Source: Gammaproteobacteria bacterium
GTDB taxonomy: Bacteria > Pseudomonadota > Gammaproteobacteria > Steroidobacterales > GCA-2729495
Direction of reading: 5' to 3'
Assembly: GCA_013001905.1 (NCBI GenBank)
Contig: JABDLC010000056.1
Location: 1 to 36,483 of the forward strand
Length of the DNA stretch: 36,483 bases
This document shows, one piece after another, positions 26,174 through 35,600 of this stretch. The position numbers were made by a program, and so were the translations under genes. The notes beneath the pieces were generated by a model. It ran no database searches. It was not told the origin of the DNA and was given only the letters and a program-made list of their open reading frames with translations. The first letter of the stretch is position 1. Every line of letters begins with the position of its first letter.

Positions 26174-26201
26174 ATTATAGCACAGCTGACAACGCTGTCA
26201 T
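26174..26201 (-). promoter_or_regulatory. Promoter of the GH16-GH3 operon, overlapped by the locus operator
   Basis: On the minus strand ATGACA (26196-26201) and a perfect TATAAT (26174-26179) are spaced by 16 bases. The TGACA of the -35 box is also an arm of the operator at 26187-26200, so repressor binding would directly exclude RNA polymerase. Confidence 0.7.
26187..26200. promoter_or_regulatory. Operator copy 1, LacI-family-like (TGACAACGCTGTCA)
   Basis: TGACA-ACGC-TGTCA is an inverted repeat with a central CG, the form typical of LacI-family operators. It is identical to the copies at 27804 and 30597. Confidence 0.8.
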
Positions 26202-26270
26202 GGCGCTGAAGTCGCAGTTTCAGCGGGACATAATCCGGGGCTGCCGGTCAGCCTCGCCGCCGGCCGGTGC

Positions 26271-27722
26271 CTATGCCGCGCCGCGGCGAGCTTCGAGCTG
26301 CATGCGCACCTGGTGGGCTTTTTCCTCAGTCACGGAGAAGCTGGCGATCAGCAAGATCGCGATCACGGAGGCCGCGGCCGGGATAAACGCGTCGAATACC
26401 CGCATCAGATAAATCGTGCGTTCGGTCTGATCACCCCCGAGGGCCACGTCGAAACCGGTCGCATTCAGCAAATAGCCACCCGCCGCGAGCGCGGCTGCCA
26501 TGCCAAGTTTGACGACCCACCAGAATATCGAGCCGTACATCCCTTCGCGCCGCTCGCCGGTTTCGAGTTCGTCCATGTCGACCACGTCCGCGACCATCGA
26601 CGGCATCAGTGTGAACAGTGCGCCGAGGCCGAATGCCATAAGCGGTGCCGGAATGAGCACTAGCCACGGGTTATCCGGGTTGTAGCAAAACCACTTCAGC
26701 ACGTAGCCCAGTACCGAGACTCCGGTCGCGATAAAGAACGTCCGGCGTTTGCCGATCTTGGTCGACAACCAGGTCACAAACACGATGATGAAGAGAGTGG
26801 AAAACGCACCGAGCAGGCCAGAGTGGCCCACAAATTCTGCACCGGCGGCGGTGTCGCCGCCGAAGACGTAATAAATGATGACGTACGACTGGAAGGCCGC
26901 AATCATCATGAAGCCGTTAAATACCAGAAAGGTTGCCGCACACAGTTTAAGAAACGGCGTAAAGCGGATGGTGATCAAAAAGCCCCGGAAAAAGTCAAAC
27001 ATGTTGCGCACAACAACGTTGCCGGCCGGCTTGTCAGCACCCGCTGTGTCGTCCGCAGGCGTGTTGTCCTGAAAGCGCTCGCGCAAAAATATGGCCGGCA
27101 TGATACCGACCACAATCACGACGGCAGCGATCAGAATCGACAGGCCTGCCGCGCCTTCCACCATGTTGGGAAACCACTCTTCGCTGGTCATAATTGCCAG
27201 GAAGTAGGGCGCGATCATATAGGGAATCTGCCCGATAAAATTCTGCGTGCCCATCAGGCGCGTGCGTTCATGGTAGTCGGGGGTCAGTTCATAACCGAGC
27301 GCAACCCACGGTGTCGCGAACATGGTGTAAGCGAGATAAAAGAAGAACGAGCCGATCAGAAAAAACCAGAAGTAGTAGCTCTCGGTTCTGCCTTCGGGCA
27401 GTTGCCACAGCAGCGCGAAAACGATACCGACAGCAATGGCGCCGGCAAAAATGTAGGGGCGTCTGCGCCCCCACCGCGTGCGCGTCTGATCGGAGATGTA
27501 GCCCATCAATGGATCAGTCAGGGCGTCCGTCAGTCGCGGAAGTGCTGCCAGCAGCCCGACCAGCGCCGGATTCATGCCGAGGCCCAGATTGAGCACAATA
27601 ATCATGCCGCCGATCGCGGCGGCCAGCAGGTTGTTGACGAATGCGCCGCAGCCGTAAACAAGCTTCAGCCTAAACGGAATGCGATCTTCAGGCGCGGTTT
27701 CGTAGTGGGTTGCTGTACTCAT
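26271..27722 (-). CDS. GPH-family (MelB-like) sugar:cation symporter
   Basis: This is a 483-residue protein with about 12 membrane segments. The GPH signature TDALTDPLMGYISDQTRTRWG plus RRRPYIF spans residues 65-91. A second half follows a hydrophilic loop (about 215-240) and ends in a short charged tail. GPH transporters import glycosides with Na+ or H+. In this locus the likely cargo is a glucan oligosaccharide, which is inference. I chose ATG at 27722 over an upstream in-frame start at 27791, because the extension is basic and unlike the family. Its promoter region holds operator copy 2, shared with the divergent MFS gene. Confidence 0.9.
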   Translation of the reverse strand: MSTATHYETAPEDRIPFRLKLVYGCGAFVNNLLAAAIGGMIIVLNLGLGMNPALVGLLAALPRLTDALTDPLMGYISDQTRTRWGRRRPYIFAGAIAVGIVFALLWQLPEGRTESYYFWFFLIGSFFFYLAYTMFATPWVALGYELTPDYHERTRLMGTQNFIGQIPYMIAPYFLAIMTSEEWFPNMVEGAAGLSILIAAVVIVVGIMPAIFLRERFQDNTPADDTAGADKPAGNVVVRNMFDFFRGFLITIRFTPFLKLCAATFLVFNGFMMIAAFQSYVIIYYVFGGDTAAGAEFVGHSGLLGAFSTLFIIVFVTWLSTKIGKRRTFFIATGVSVLGYVLKWFCYNPDNPWLVLIPAPLMAFGLGALFTLMPSMVADVVDMDELETGERREGMYGSIFWWVVKLGMAAALAAGGYLLNATGFDVALGGDQTERTIYLMRVFDAFIPAAASVIAILLIASFSVTEEKAHQVRMQLEARRGAA

Positions 27723-27953
27723 TTTTTTATTCTCTGCGATGGGCTGATTCAGTGCAGCTGATTTTGCGCGGCGGCGATACAGCGCGATCATCGTCCTTTA
27801 AATTGACAACGCTGTCAAACTTTGTAACCTCAGGCGGCTGCACCAAGAACTCTATGAACCCTATACGGTTTCGCGGCCGTGTATCACGCTGCAAAGACTT
27901 ACTTCATCCGACGCCCGGCACCCGCAACATGGCAATTGCACGGCACTAATTCG
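27723..27953. promoter_or_regulatory. Divergent promoter region of the two sugar transporters
   Basis: This 231-base gap lies between the GPH symporter (-) and the sugar-porter MFS gene (+). It contains the operator copy at 27804-27817. TTGACA occurs on both strands there (27803-27808 on +, and 27813-27818 on -), so a single site could control both directions. I could not pick good -10 boxes. Confidence 0.6.
27804..27817. promoter_or_regulatory. Operator copy 2, LacI-family-like (TGACAACGCTGTCA)
   Basis: Identical 14 bases to the other two copies, flanked by T and A so that TTGACA...TGTCAA extends the palindrome by one pair. It sits between two divergent transporter genes. Confidence 0.82.
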
Positions 27954-29543
27954 ATGACTGACATCGCGCAGAACACAGACCAGAGCAACAGCGGTTGGTA
28001 CATGCTCAGAATTTCCCTGATCATCGCGCTCGGCGGTTTTCTGATGGGTTTCGATGCGTCGGTTATTTCGGGTGTTGTCGGATTTATCGAAACTGAGTTC
28101 AGCCTGTCCAAGATTGAACTCGGCTGGGCGGTTGCTTCGCTTACGCTGACGGCGACACTTGCCATGATGACGGCCGGGCCGCTGAGTGACCGGATCGGTC
28201 GACGCAAGGTGCTGATGATTGCGGCAGCGCTGTTCGCGGTGTCAGCCATCGCGTCCGCCGTCGCGCCTGACTTTTTGACTTTATTAGTCGCCCGCATGAT
28301 CGGCGGGCTGGGTGTGGGCGCAGCACTCATCATCGCGCCGATGTTTATTGCCGAGATGGCGCCTGCGGATTCGCGAGGGCGATTAGTCTCCCTGAATCAG
28401 CTCAACATTGTTGTGGGTATATCGGCTGCGTTTTTCAGTAACTACTTGATACTGCAACTTGGGCAGTCAGAGCTGGCGTTTGCTGAAGCACTGCGACTCG
28501 GTGAATGGGGCTGGCGCTGGATGCTGGGCGTCGAAGCCATACCGGCGATCATATATCTGGTTGCCATGCTGACAGTGCCGGAGAGTCCGCGCTGGCTGGC
28601 GATGCGCGGCCGCGACGAGCAGGCACTGAACGTATTCACAGACGTTTATGGCGCCGCACAGGCTCGCAGGCAACTCGCCGTCGTGCATGAGAGCCTGCAG
28701 GCGGACACCGGCGCGCGCAAGGTGAGTGTTAAAGAGTTGTTTGCTCCGGCCATGAAGCTTGTGATGACCGTGGGCATCGCCGTTGCAGTACTGCAGCAGA
28801 TTACAGGCATTAATGCCGTCTTCTTTTACGCGCCGATGATTTTCGAACAATCCGGGATTGGCACGGATGCAGCATTCATGCAGGCGGTGCTCGTCGGTAT
28901 CGTCAACTTGGGCTTCACAGTGCTCGCGATTTTGTTGATCGACCGGATCGGGCGGCGGCCGTTGTTAATAGTCGGATTGGCGGGTATCGCGGTGTGTATG
29001 TTGACGCTGGCCTACGGTTTCGGCGCCGGCAATTACACGCTGACCGGGGTCGCCATCGACGCACTGCCGGCGGATATTGATCGCGCTGCCCTGATTCCGT
29101 TGACTGATGTCGTTTTTGCCAACAACGTGGAATTTGAACGGGCATTGTCGGCAGCAATCGGCGTTGATGTGTTTCAGCAGTATCAGTCTGCGCTGGTCAG
29201 TGCAGCCGCAGACCTGAACCCGGTGCTGATATTGGCGGGTATTCTGGGGTTCGTCGCATGCTTCGCGATGTCGCTGGGCCCGGTCATGTGGGTGCTGTTC
29301 TCTGAATTATTTCCCAATCGCCTGCGCGGGCTGGCAATCTCGTTTGCGGGGCTGGTTAATTCGGCGGTGAGCTTTACGGTGCAGCTGGTGTTTCCCTGGG
29401 AGCTGGCTAATCTGGGTAACGCTGTCACGTTTTTAATGTTCGGTATATTTGCCGTCGTGGGTCTTGTGTTTGTGGTGATGAAAGTCCCGGAGACACGAGG
29501 TCGTTCACTGGAAGAGATCGAGCAGTTGCTCGTGAGAGTCTGA
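27954..29543 (+). CDS. MFS sugar porter family transporter
   Basis: This is a 529-residue protein with 12 predicted helices. Sugar-porter signatures are present: DRIGRRK (79-85), PESPRW (209-214), LQQITGINAVFFY near 280-292, DRIGRRP near 325 and PETRGRS (512-518). Homologues (XylE/GLUT family) import monosaccharides with H+. A hydrophilic stretch of about 60 residues (about 359-420) sits between two late helices, longer than usual, and probably faces the periplasm. The likely substrate is glucose from glucan breakdown. The ATG at 27954 is chosen over an in-frame start at 27879, since the extra 25 residues are not family-like. The GH17-like gene begins 2 bases after its stop. Confidence 0.9.
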   Translation: MTDIAQNTDQSNSGWYMLRISLIIALGGFLMGFDASVISGVVGFIETEFSLSKIELGWAVASLTLTATLAMMTAGPLSDRIGRRKVLMIAAALFAVSAIASAVAPDFLTLLVARMIGGLGVGAALIIAPMFIAEMAPADSRGRLVSLNQLNIVVGISAAFFSNYLILQLGQSELAFAEALRLGEWGWRWMLGVEAIPAIIYLVAMLTVPESPRWLAMRGRDEQALNVFTDVYGAAQARRQLAVVHESLQADTGARKVSVKELFAPAMKLVMTVGIAVAVLQQITGINAVFFYAPMIFEQSGIGTDAAFMQAVLVGIVNLGFTVLAILLIDRIGRRPLLIVGLAGIAVCMLTLAYGFGAGNYTLTGVAIDALPADIDRAALIPLTDVVFANNVEFERALSAAIGVDVFQQYQSALVSAAADLNPVLILAGILGFVACFAMSLGPVMWVLFSELFPNRLRGLAISFAGLVNSAVSFTVQLVFPWELANLGNAVTFLMFGIFAVVGLVFVVMKVPETRGRSLEEIEQLLVRV

Positions 29544-29545
29544 TA

Positions 29546-30595
29546 ATGAAACTTATAAAAGGAATCGCTGTTATCGCTATGTCTATTGCCTCTGGATCGA
29601 TGGTCTCGGCGCATACTCATTCGTCCGGTGCGACGGAGGGGGCGGAGTTTGTATCGCAGTCGCCCGATGCGCTTATTGCCGAGCAGGTTATGGCTGTTGC
29701 CTACTCCGGGTTTCGGGAGGGTCAGTATCCTGATCGGGGAGACGGGGCCGTTAATCCGAGTGCGGCAGAGATACTCGAAGACCTCGAAATACTGGCTGCA
29801 CATGGCTTTGGCCTCATCCGTTTGTACGATGCTGAGGACAATTCGCGTCTTACGCTCGAACTGATCAGGCAGCACAATCTGCCCATCAAAGTCCTGCTCG
29901 GCGCCTGGTTATCGGCAGAGCTCAGTAATCATGAAGGCTGCGCCTGGCTGGATGAACCCATACCCGACGAAATTCTTGCGGCCAATGTGCTGAAAAATGC
30001 GGCCGAAGTGCAGCGAGCGATAACGTTGGCGCGGGAATTTGACGAAGTCGTGATCGGAGTTAACGTGGGCAACGAAGCGCTCGTTGACTGGAACGATCAC
30101 ATGGTGCCGGTAAAAAAAGTGATCGACTATGTGCGTCGTGTTAAAGCGGCGATAGACCAGCCCGTCACGGTTGCGGAGAACTACGTATGGTGGCGTGAAG
30201 ACGGTGCTGAGCTTGCCGCGGAAGTCGATTACATCGGCGTGCACACCTACCCGGTCTGGGAAGAGCGCTCAATTGACGACGGTCTCTCTTATACGATCGA
30301 CAACCTGAAGAGCGTGCAGGCGGCACTCCCGGATAAACCCATCGCAATTCTTGAAGCCGGTTGGGCAACGACGGCTATTGAGTTCGGTGACCGCGCCGGT
30401 GAGGCCCAGCAAACCCGGTATTACACGGAGCTGGAAAACTGGGCGAGTGAAAACAACATGACGGTGTTTTTCTTTGAGGCGTTTGATGAGCCCTGGAAGG
30501 GTGACCCTAATCAGCCGCTGGGTGCAGAAAAGCACTGGGGCTTGTTCTTTGTTGATCGCACGCCCAAGCAGGTGGTCAGCGTGATCCGGCAATAA
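29546..30595 (+). CDS. GH17-like beta-1,3-glucanase, exported
   Basis: This 349-residue protein has a signal peptide (about 1-22, SMVSAHTHS). The TIM-barrel pattern of clan GH-A follows: AYSGFREGQYPD, FGLIRLYD (88-95), VNVGNEAL with acid/base Glu177, YIGVHTYPVW and the nucleophile strand ILEAGWAT with Glu270. This order fits GH17, whose bacterial members act on beta-1,3-glucans such as laminarin. It is most likely periplasmic. It lies 2 bases downstream of the sugar porter gene and should be cotranscribed with it. The third operator begins immediately after its stop codon. Confidence 0.87.
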   Translation: MKLIKGIAVIAMSIASGSMVSAHTHSSGATEGAEFVSQSPDALIAEQVMAVAYSGFREGQYPDRGDGAVNPSAAEILEDLEILAAHGFGLIRLYDAEDNSRLTLELIRQHNLPIKVLLGAWLSAELSNHEGCAWLDEPIPDEILAANVLKNAAEVQRAITLAREFDEVVIGVNVGNEALVDWNDHMVPVKKVIDYVRRVKAAIDQPVTVAENYVWWREDGAELAAEVDYIGVHTYPVWEERSIDDGLSYTIDNLKSVQAALPDKPIAILEAGWATTAIEFGDRAGEAQQTRYYTELENWASENNMTVFFFEAFDEPWKGDPNQPLGAEKHWGLFFVDRTPKQVVSVIRQ

Positions 30596-30596
30596 T

Positions 30597-30610
30597 TGAC
30601 AACGCTGTCA
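30597..30610. promoter_or_regulatory. Operator copy 3, LacI-family-like (TGACAACGCTGTCA)
   Basis: Identical to copies 1 and 2. The preceding T makes TTGACA (30596-30601), a consensus -35 box for the plus strand, and a T/A-rich stretch follows at 30611-30625. The transcript would begin about 30635 and carry a long leader to the ATG at 30810. Confidence 0.8.
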
Positions 30611-30809
30611 TATGTTGTAATTATGGTGACTGGGAGAAGGCTACACTGGGGATACGTGGACATCGCGCGTGTGCCCGCAGGTCATCTGCGGAACCCGCGG
30701 ATGAGGAAAGAGGTGTAGGATTTCAGCTCGTAACTGCCAAACGGGCGCAGTGTGAACCTCGCAGAGGTCGGCTGCGTGTTACTAATTAATAACAAGCAGT
30801 AACAACAAT
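30611..30809 (+). promoter_or_regulatory. Long structured 5' leader of the GH16 lipoprotein gene
   Basis: There are about 200 bases between operator and ATG, with several strong pairings. CCGCAG (30675-30680) pairs with CTGCGG (30686-30691) around a 5-base loop. CGCAG (about 30746-30750) pairs with CTGCG (30772-30776), enclosing ACCTC/GAGGT. TGTTACTAATTAATAACA at 30777-30794 is an 18-base palindrome with one mismatched pair. Several GGA motifs lie between the stems. It matches no riboswitch class I know. The ATG has no clear Shine-Dalgarno sequence, so translation may depend on leader structure or a trans factor. Confidence 0.45.
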
Positions 30810-32597
30810 ATGTATTTGAAAACACCGATGCGTTTCTGTCGCGTGCTCGTCGCTATGGTTCCTATGCTCGTTCTGGCGAGCTGTGGTGAAGGTGACGGTA
30901 AAGCGGGAATTCCTGCCACTACCCAGACAGGCGTGCTGTTAGACGCGCCCGTTTCAGGTGTGTTTTTTGAAAGCAGAGACGGCGTGTCGGGTCTCACCGA
31001 CAATGCCGGCCAATTCGATTACCTGCGCGGCGATCGGGTTAGATTCTGGATCGGTGACATCGAGCTGGGTTCTGCATTCGGCGCTCCGTTCATTACGCCC
31101 GTCGAATTGACAGGCAGTGCCGATCCTTCTGCGCAGGCTGTAGTCAATCAGCTGATCTTCCTGCAGAGTATCGATGAAGACGAAAACCTGGCGAACGGCA
31201 TTTCGGTCAGTGCAAGTGCTCGCTCCGCTGCGGCCGGTCAGACACTTGATTTTGAGTCTGCGACGTTCCTTGACGATTTGGATGACGTAGTGGCCGCGAT
31301 TGCGCCCGGCAACATCATCGTTTCGGATATCGATGCGCTGGCGCATTTTTATCAGAGTTACGCAGCGGTCGGTTGTTCCGATACGCTGAATTTCCAGTTC
31401 CCCGGCTTCCCTGCCTGCGGTACTGAATTTGAGCTGATCTTCGCTGACGAATTCAGCGGGCCTAACGGCAGTCAGCCTGATCCGTCGATCTGGAACTACG
31501 ACCGCGGCTACGGTCCGAACAACTTCGGGTGGGGCAACAACGAGTGGCAGCTGTACACCGACTCCCCTGATAACGTGCGCATTGAAGACGGTAATCTTGT
31601 CATCACAGCACTATGCCCCCAGGCTCCCTGCGGTGTCCGCGATGGCTCCATCACTTCGGCGCGCCTTACCACGAATGACAATTTCGAATTCCGCTACGGC
31701 AAGATCGTGGCGCGGATACGCCCGCCGACAGGGCAGGGTACCTGGCCGGCATTCTGGGCGCTTGGCGCAAATTTTGTGGGTGGCTCAAGTATCCCGAATC
31801 AGCAGTGGCCCCGTGTCGGCGAAATCGATTTTATGGAGGTGTTCAACAACACCTACAACTCGCCGGCGCAGGCCAATATAGCGCGTCGCAGCGCGACCAG
31901 CGCGATGCACTGGTGCGACGAGCGACTCGCGCCCGATCCGAACTCGAATTGTTTTGTTCAGGGCGGGCGTCTGTTTGTCAGTGACGCGCTGGTCCTCGAT
32001 GACCCGCTTGATCAGGATTTCCAGATCTGGGAGGCGAACTGGACGGAAGACGAAGTGACCGTGGCGATTAACGGCACGGAGTACTTCCAGCTGGACATCG
32101 ATCCGTCCACCATGGAGGAGTTCCGCCGGGAGTTCTTCCTGCTGCTTAACGTGGCCGTTGGCGGCACGCTCGGTAGCGGCCAGGCGCCCCCGCAGGGCGA
32201 CGAGACCTTCCCGCAGACGATGCTGGTCGACTACGTGCGGGTGTTCCAGGAGGCTGATGACGGGCCCGATGATCCTCCTGCAGACCCGCCTGTGCTGACC
32301 CTCGTGTCGATATTCTCCAATAATGCTGATCCCACGCAGGCGACCGCCGGCGACACCGTAACTATTGCGATAATCGCCGACCGGCCGCTGATCGCGCCGA
32401 GCGTCACTATTGGAGGTCAGGGGGCAACGGGAATTAGCGGTGGCGGCACGGTCTGGCAGATCAGTCGTACGCTGGATGGCAGCGAGCCTGCCGGTGAACT
32501 CGCCTTCACGATCGACTTCTCGGATCTGGATCAGGTTGCCGGCGAGCAGGTGACTGCGACGACGAATGGCTCTTCCATCAACGTTATTGTGCCGTAG
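30810..32597 (+). CDS. GH16 beta-1,3-glucanase lipoprotein
   Basis: This is a 595-residue protein. The signal peptide ends LVLASC (lipobox, Cys25). Residues about 35-185 form an Asp-rich N-terminal domain of unknown fold (GVLLDAPVSGVFFES resembles a repeat seen in other surface lipoproteins). The GH16 catalytic domain spans about 205-485: WGNNEWQLYT, WPAFWALG and GEIDFMEVFN with Glu338, Asp340 and Glu343. A linker DDGPDDPPADPP leads to a final Ig-like domain (about 500-595). It should cleave beta-1,3-glucan while anchored at the outer membrane, possibly outside the cell. A second Met (residue 7) is an alternative start; neither has a good ribosome site. It is downstream of operator copy 3 and upstream of a terminator-like hairpin. 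Confidence 0.92.
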   Translation: MYLKTPMRFCRVLVAMVPMLVLASCGEGDGKAGIPATTQTGVLLDAPVSGVFFESRDGVSGLTDNAGQFDYLRGDRVRFWIGDIELGSAFGAPFITPVELTGSADPSAQAVVNQLIFLQSIDEDENLANGISVSASARSAAAGQTLDFESATFLDDLDDVVAAIAPGNIIVSDIDALAHFYQSYAAVGCSDTLNFQFPGFPACGTEFELIFADEFSGPNGSQPDPSIWNYDRGYGPNNFGWGNNEWQLYTDSPDNVRIEDGNLVITALCPQAPCGVRDGSITSARLTTNDNFEFRYGKIVARIRPPTGQGTWPAFWALGANFVGGSSIPNQQWPRVGEIDFMEVFNNTYNSPAQANIARRSATSAMHWCDERLAPDPNSNCFVQGGRLFVSDALVLDDPLDQDFQIWEANWTEDEVTVAINGTEYFQLDIDPSTMEEFRREFFLLLNVAVGGTLGSGQAPPQGDETFPQTMLVDYVRVFQEADDGPDDPPADPPVLTLVSIFSNNADPTQATAGDTVTIAIIADRPLIAPSVTIGGQGATGISGGGTVWQISRTLDGSEPAGELAFTIDFSDLDQVAGEQVTATTNGSSINVIVP

Positions 32598-32610
32598 ACG
32601 TCGACAACAC

Positions 32611-32645
32611 CGGCCCGTAATGCATCGGGCCGCATTAATTTTTTG
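32611..32645 (+). terminator. Intrinsic terminator-like hairpin after the GH16 lipoprotein gene
   Basis: CGGCCCG (32611-32617), loop of 8, CGGGCCG (32626-32632), then a run of six T at 32639-32644 after a 6-base gap. The 7-bp GC-rich stem is strong. It lies before the fusion gene, so it may end or attenuate transcription; the gap before the T-run makes it imperfect. Confidence 0.6.
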
Positions 32646-32669
32646 CGAAGAATTAAAAGAGACAACGAT

Positions 32670-35600
32670 ATGTCGGATGTAAGTTTCTTCAAGGGTGTCA
32701 GAAATGTATGCGCAATGCTGCTGGTGAGCATGGTTCTGGCCAGCCAGGCAGTCGCCGGAGACGTGGTTGAGGCTGTAAAGGGTGAAGACGGCTGGACGCT
32801 GCAGGTCAACGGCAACGACTTTTTCATCAAGGGCATGGTCTGGGGTTACACGCCGCGCAACGAGAATTACAACTACAATCTCTGGGGCCAGTCGGACGAG
32901 TTCGTCAAGAGCGTGCTCGATTACGAATTCGGTCTGATGAGTGCGGCCGGCGTTAACGCGATCCGCAGCTTCAACATTATGCCTCCCAAGTGGGTGACCT
33001 ACGTCTACCGCGAGTACGGCATCATGACCGTCATCAACCCGCTGATGGGTCGCTACGGTTACATGGTTGATGGCAAGTGGATTGAATTTACGGATTACTC
33101 CGACCCGCGTACCCGCGAGGTACTGAAACGCGACTCGCTGGCCTTCGTTGAGCAGTACAAAGATGTGGACGGCGTGCTGATGTTTGCCTTCGGCAACGAG
33201 AGCAACTACGGCCTGTCGTGGAAGAGCTTCGAAATCGAGAATCTGCCGGTTGGTGAGCAGAACACCGCTAAAGCCCGTTTCCTCTACAGCCTCTTTCAGG
33301 AGGTGATGGAAGAGGGTAAGAAAATCGACCCGAATCACCCGTTTACTTTTGTTAACGGTGACCTGCAGTACATCGATCTGATCCAGGAGATCAATACCGA
33401 TCTCGACCTGCTGGGCGTCAATGCCTATCGCGGTAACAGCTTTACGTCGCTCTGGAGTGAAGTTGAGAAAAAGCTGGATGTGCCGGTGGTGTTCTTCGAG
33501 TTCGGGAGTGATGCGTTCAACGCGCGTACCTTTGAAGAAGACCAGGTGAATCAGGCACTGATTCTTAAAGACCAGTGGCAGGAGATGTACCAGAAGGCAG
33601 CCGGTAACGGTGAAGAAGGTAACGCCATCGGCGCGTTTGTTTTCGAGTGGCGCGACGAATGGTGGAAATACCTGCAGGAAGAAAACCTCGACATCCATGA
33701 CACCAACGCATCATGGGCAAACGGCGGCTACCCGCACGACTTTGTCGACGGGCAGAACAACATGAATGAGGAGTGGTGGGGCATCACCGCTCTGGGCACG
33801 GCAAATTCGGACGGCATTTATGAAGCCCGACCGCGTATGGCGTACGACATGCTGGCCGAAGTTTTCAGTATGGACCCCTACACCATGAAGAAGTCGGCCT
33901 TCAATGAAGGGTTCGCCAACATTAATATGGACATGTTTGAGCTTAAGTCCGAGGTTCGCAAGCTGAAGGCTGATGCCAAAGAGAAGAAAAAGCTGGAACT
34001 GACAGGCGGTAGCCTCAAATTTGAATTCGCGTTGAAAGGTGATGAGTACCTGATTGATCAGAATGGTGATGACGGCGACACGTTCACCGACGGCCAGATG
34101 GCGTTTATTGATTTCGCCTTTGCACCGACCAAGGAGATCGAGGGTCAGTTCACGATCAACGTGCTCGCCAATGTTCCGGACCTGGAGCCGCTGGAAATCC
34201 AGTATGGCCGGCGCGGGGCTCCGTTGCCTGTCCAGTCGATCGGGACACTGCCGGGCACCGATATAGAAATTGACCAGATTGTAGAGCTTGAGGATCAGGA
34301 GCGGATCGAGATTTATGACTTCGGCGCCACGTATGCCGGTCAGTACGTGGATATCGAGGCCTTCTATCACACGCCGCGGTATCACTGGAAGTACGAAGGT
34401 GACTTCTATGGCCTGATCCGCGAAGCCACCGATATTGAGGGCGAAGATATCTGGAATGCCAAGGCGCCGGAGGGTATCGAGTTCGCCAGCAAGGGTGCAA
34501 CGGAAGAAGAGGGGCTCAAGTTTGTTATTGGCCCAGAGATTTACTGGGGTGCAAACCCGCAGGCGGTCGTTAAATACAGTTCGTACATGAATAAGACCCT
34601 GCCGATGCTGGGCGAGGGGCTGCTCGGCAACACGCAGTACACCGTGATGTTCCAGGAAGAATTCTCCCGGCAGGGCGAAGGTTCCGGCGGTACAGCTGCA
34701 ACGGTGCGTGAGTCGCGCAGGGGTACGATTTATACCAAGACGACTTTTACCGGCGAAATGAATCTGGAACTCGGCGCCATCATGTCGAGCCCCGAAAAAA
34801 GGGGTGACGTATACGATCGCTATGATGAGGATTCGGGCAGAATTATTCGCCAGAAAATTGATTACAGAGATACGCTCGGATTCAGGGCCAAATTTAACTT
34901 TCCTCTGTTTGGCTCGCTGGCCTATCTGGCAACGAACTATGCGGGCCTGGTGGCCGATGGTGGTGCGCAGCTTAAAGAGTTTGGCACGCGACTGCCGTAT
35001 TCGGATCTGGGCAACAAGCGGGTTTACGAGGCCGGCGCGTTGATACCCACTGGCAACTGGTGGATCTTCCCGCGTTATATGAAGCGTACCAACCTGGTGG
35101 ATGCGAATCCTCAGATCGACCCGAGCACGTCAGGCGGCATGCTGATGCCGGGGATCACCCCGCGTGATCGTGACAGCGACCCGTTCGCAGTGCTCGGTAA
35201 CCGCGAGGCCGAGGCTGTCGAATTGTTCCTGACTTACGATCCGACAGGCGCGACGCCGTTCTACCAGTGGGATAACGACTGGCGTGAAGATTCCAGAGTG
35301 GCGTGGAATCTGGGTTTGAACTACACCAAGTACACCACGCCGACAGACTCCTACCAGTTCTTCTTCGAGCCAACGGGCAGCAACCCGGCGTTTGGTGTGG
35401 GCCTGCCGGAGGAAGATGTCTGGGAGATCAGCAACCGGACGGTGTGGAATCCGAATACAAGCGTCCGTGTCATCACGAACCTGATGCGTGGCTTCCAGCA
35501 GTCGACGGGTGATCCGAACGGCGGCACGCGTAAGTTCTGGGAATTCGGCGGCAAGGTGGTCTACAAGAACAGGCATATCCTGTCGGGCTACTACAAGAAA

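Noticed and set aside
26823-27761. 312-codon plus-strand frame
   Set aside because: It is antisense to the GPH symporter and has a basic, His-rich product with no domain.
29414-29426. Partial operator-like match GGTAACGCTGTCA within the sugar porter gene
   Set aside because: Only one arm matches and it lies within coding sequence, so it is probably chance.
30661-30780. RNase P or a known riboswitch in the GH16 leader
   Set aside because: GAGGAAAG recalls RNase P, but the following consensus and the pairing layout are absent; no known riboswitch core was recognised.
31785-33698. 637-codon open frame on the minus strand
   Set aside because: It is antisense to the GH16 lipoprotein and barrel-fusion genes, crosses the terminator and intergenic gap, and its translation has no recognisable domain. 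It is a shadow of codon bias.
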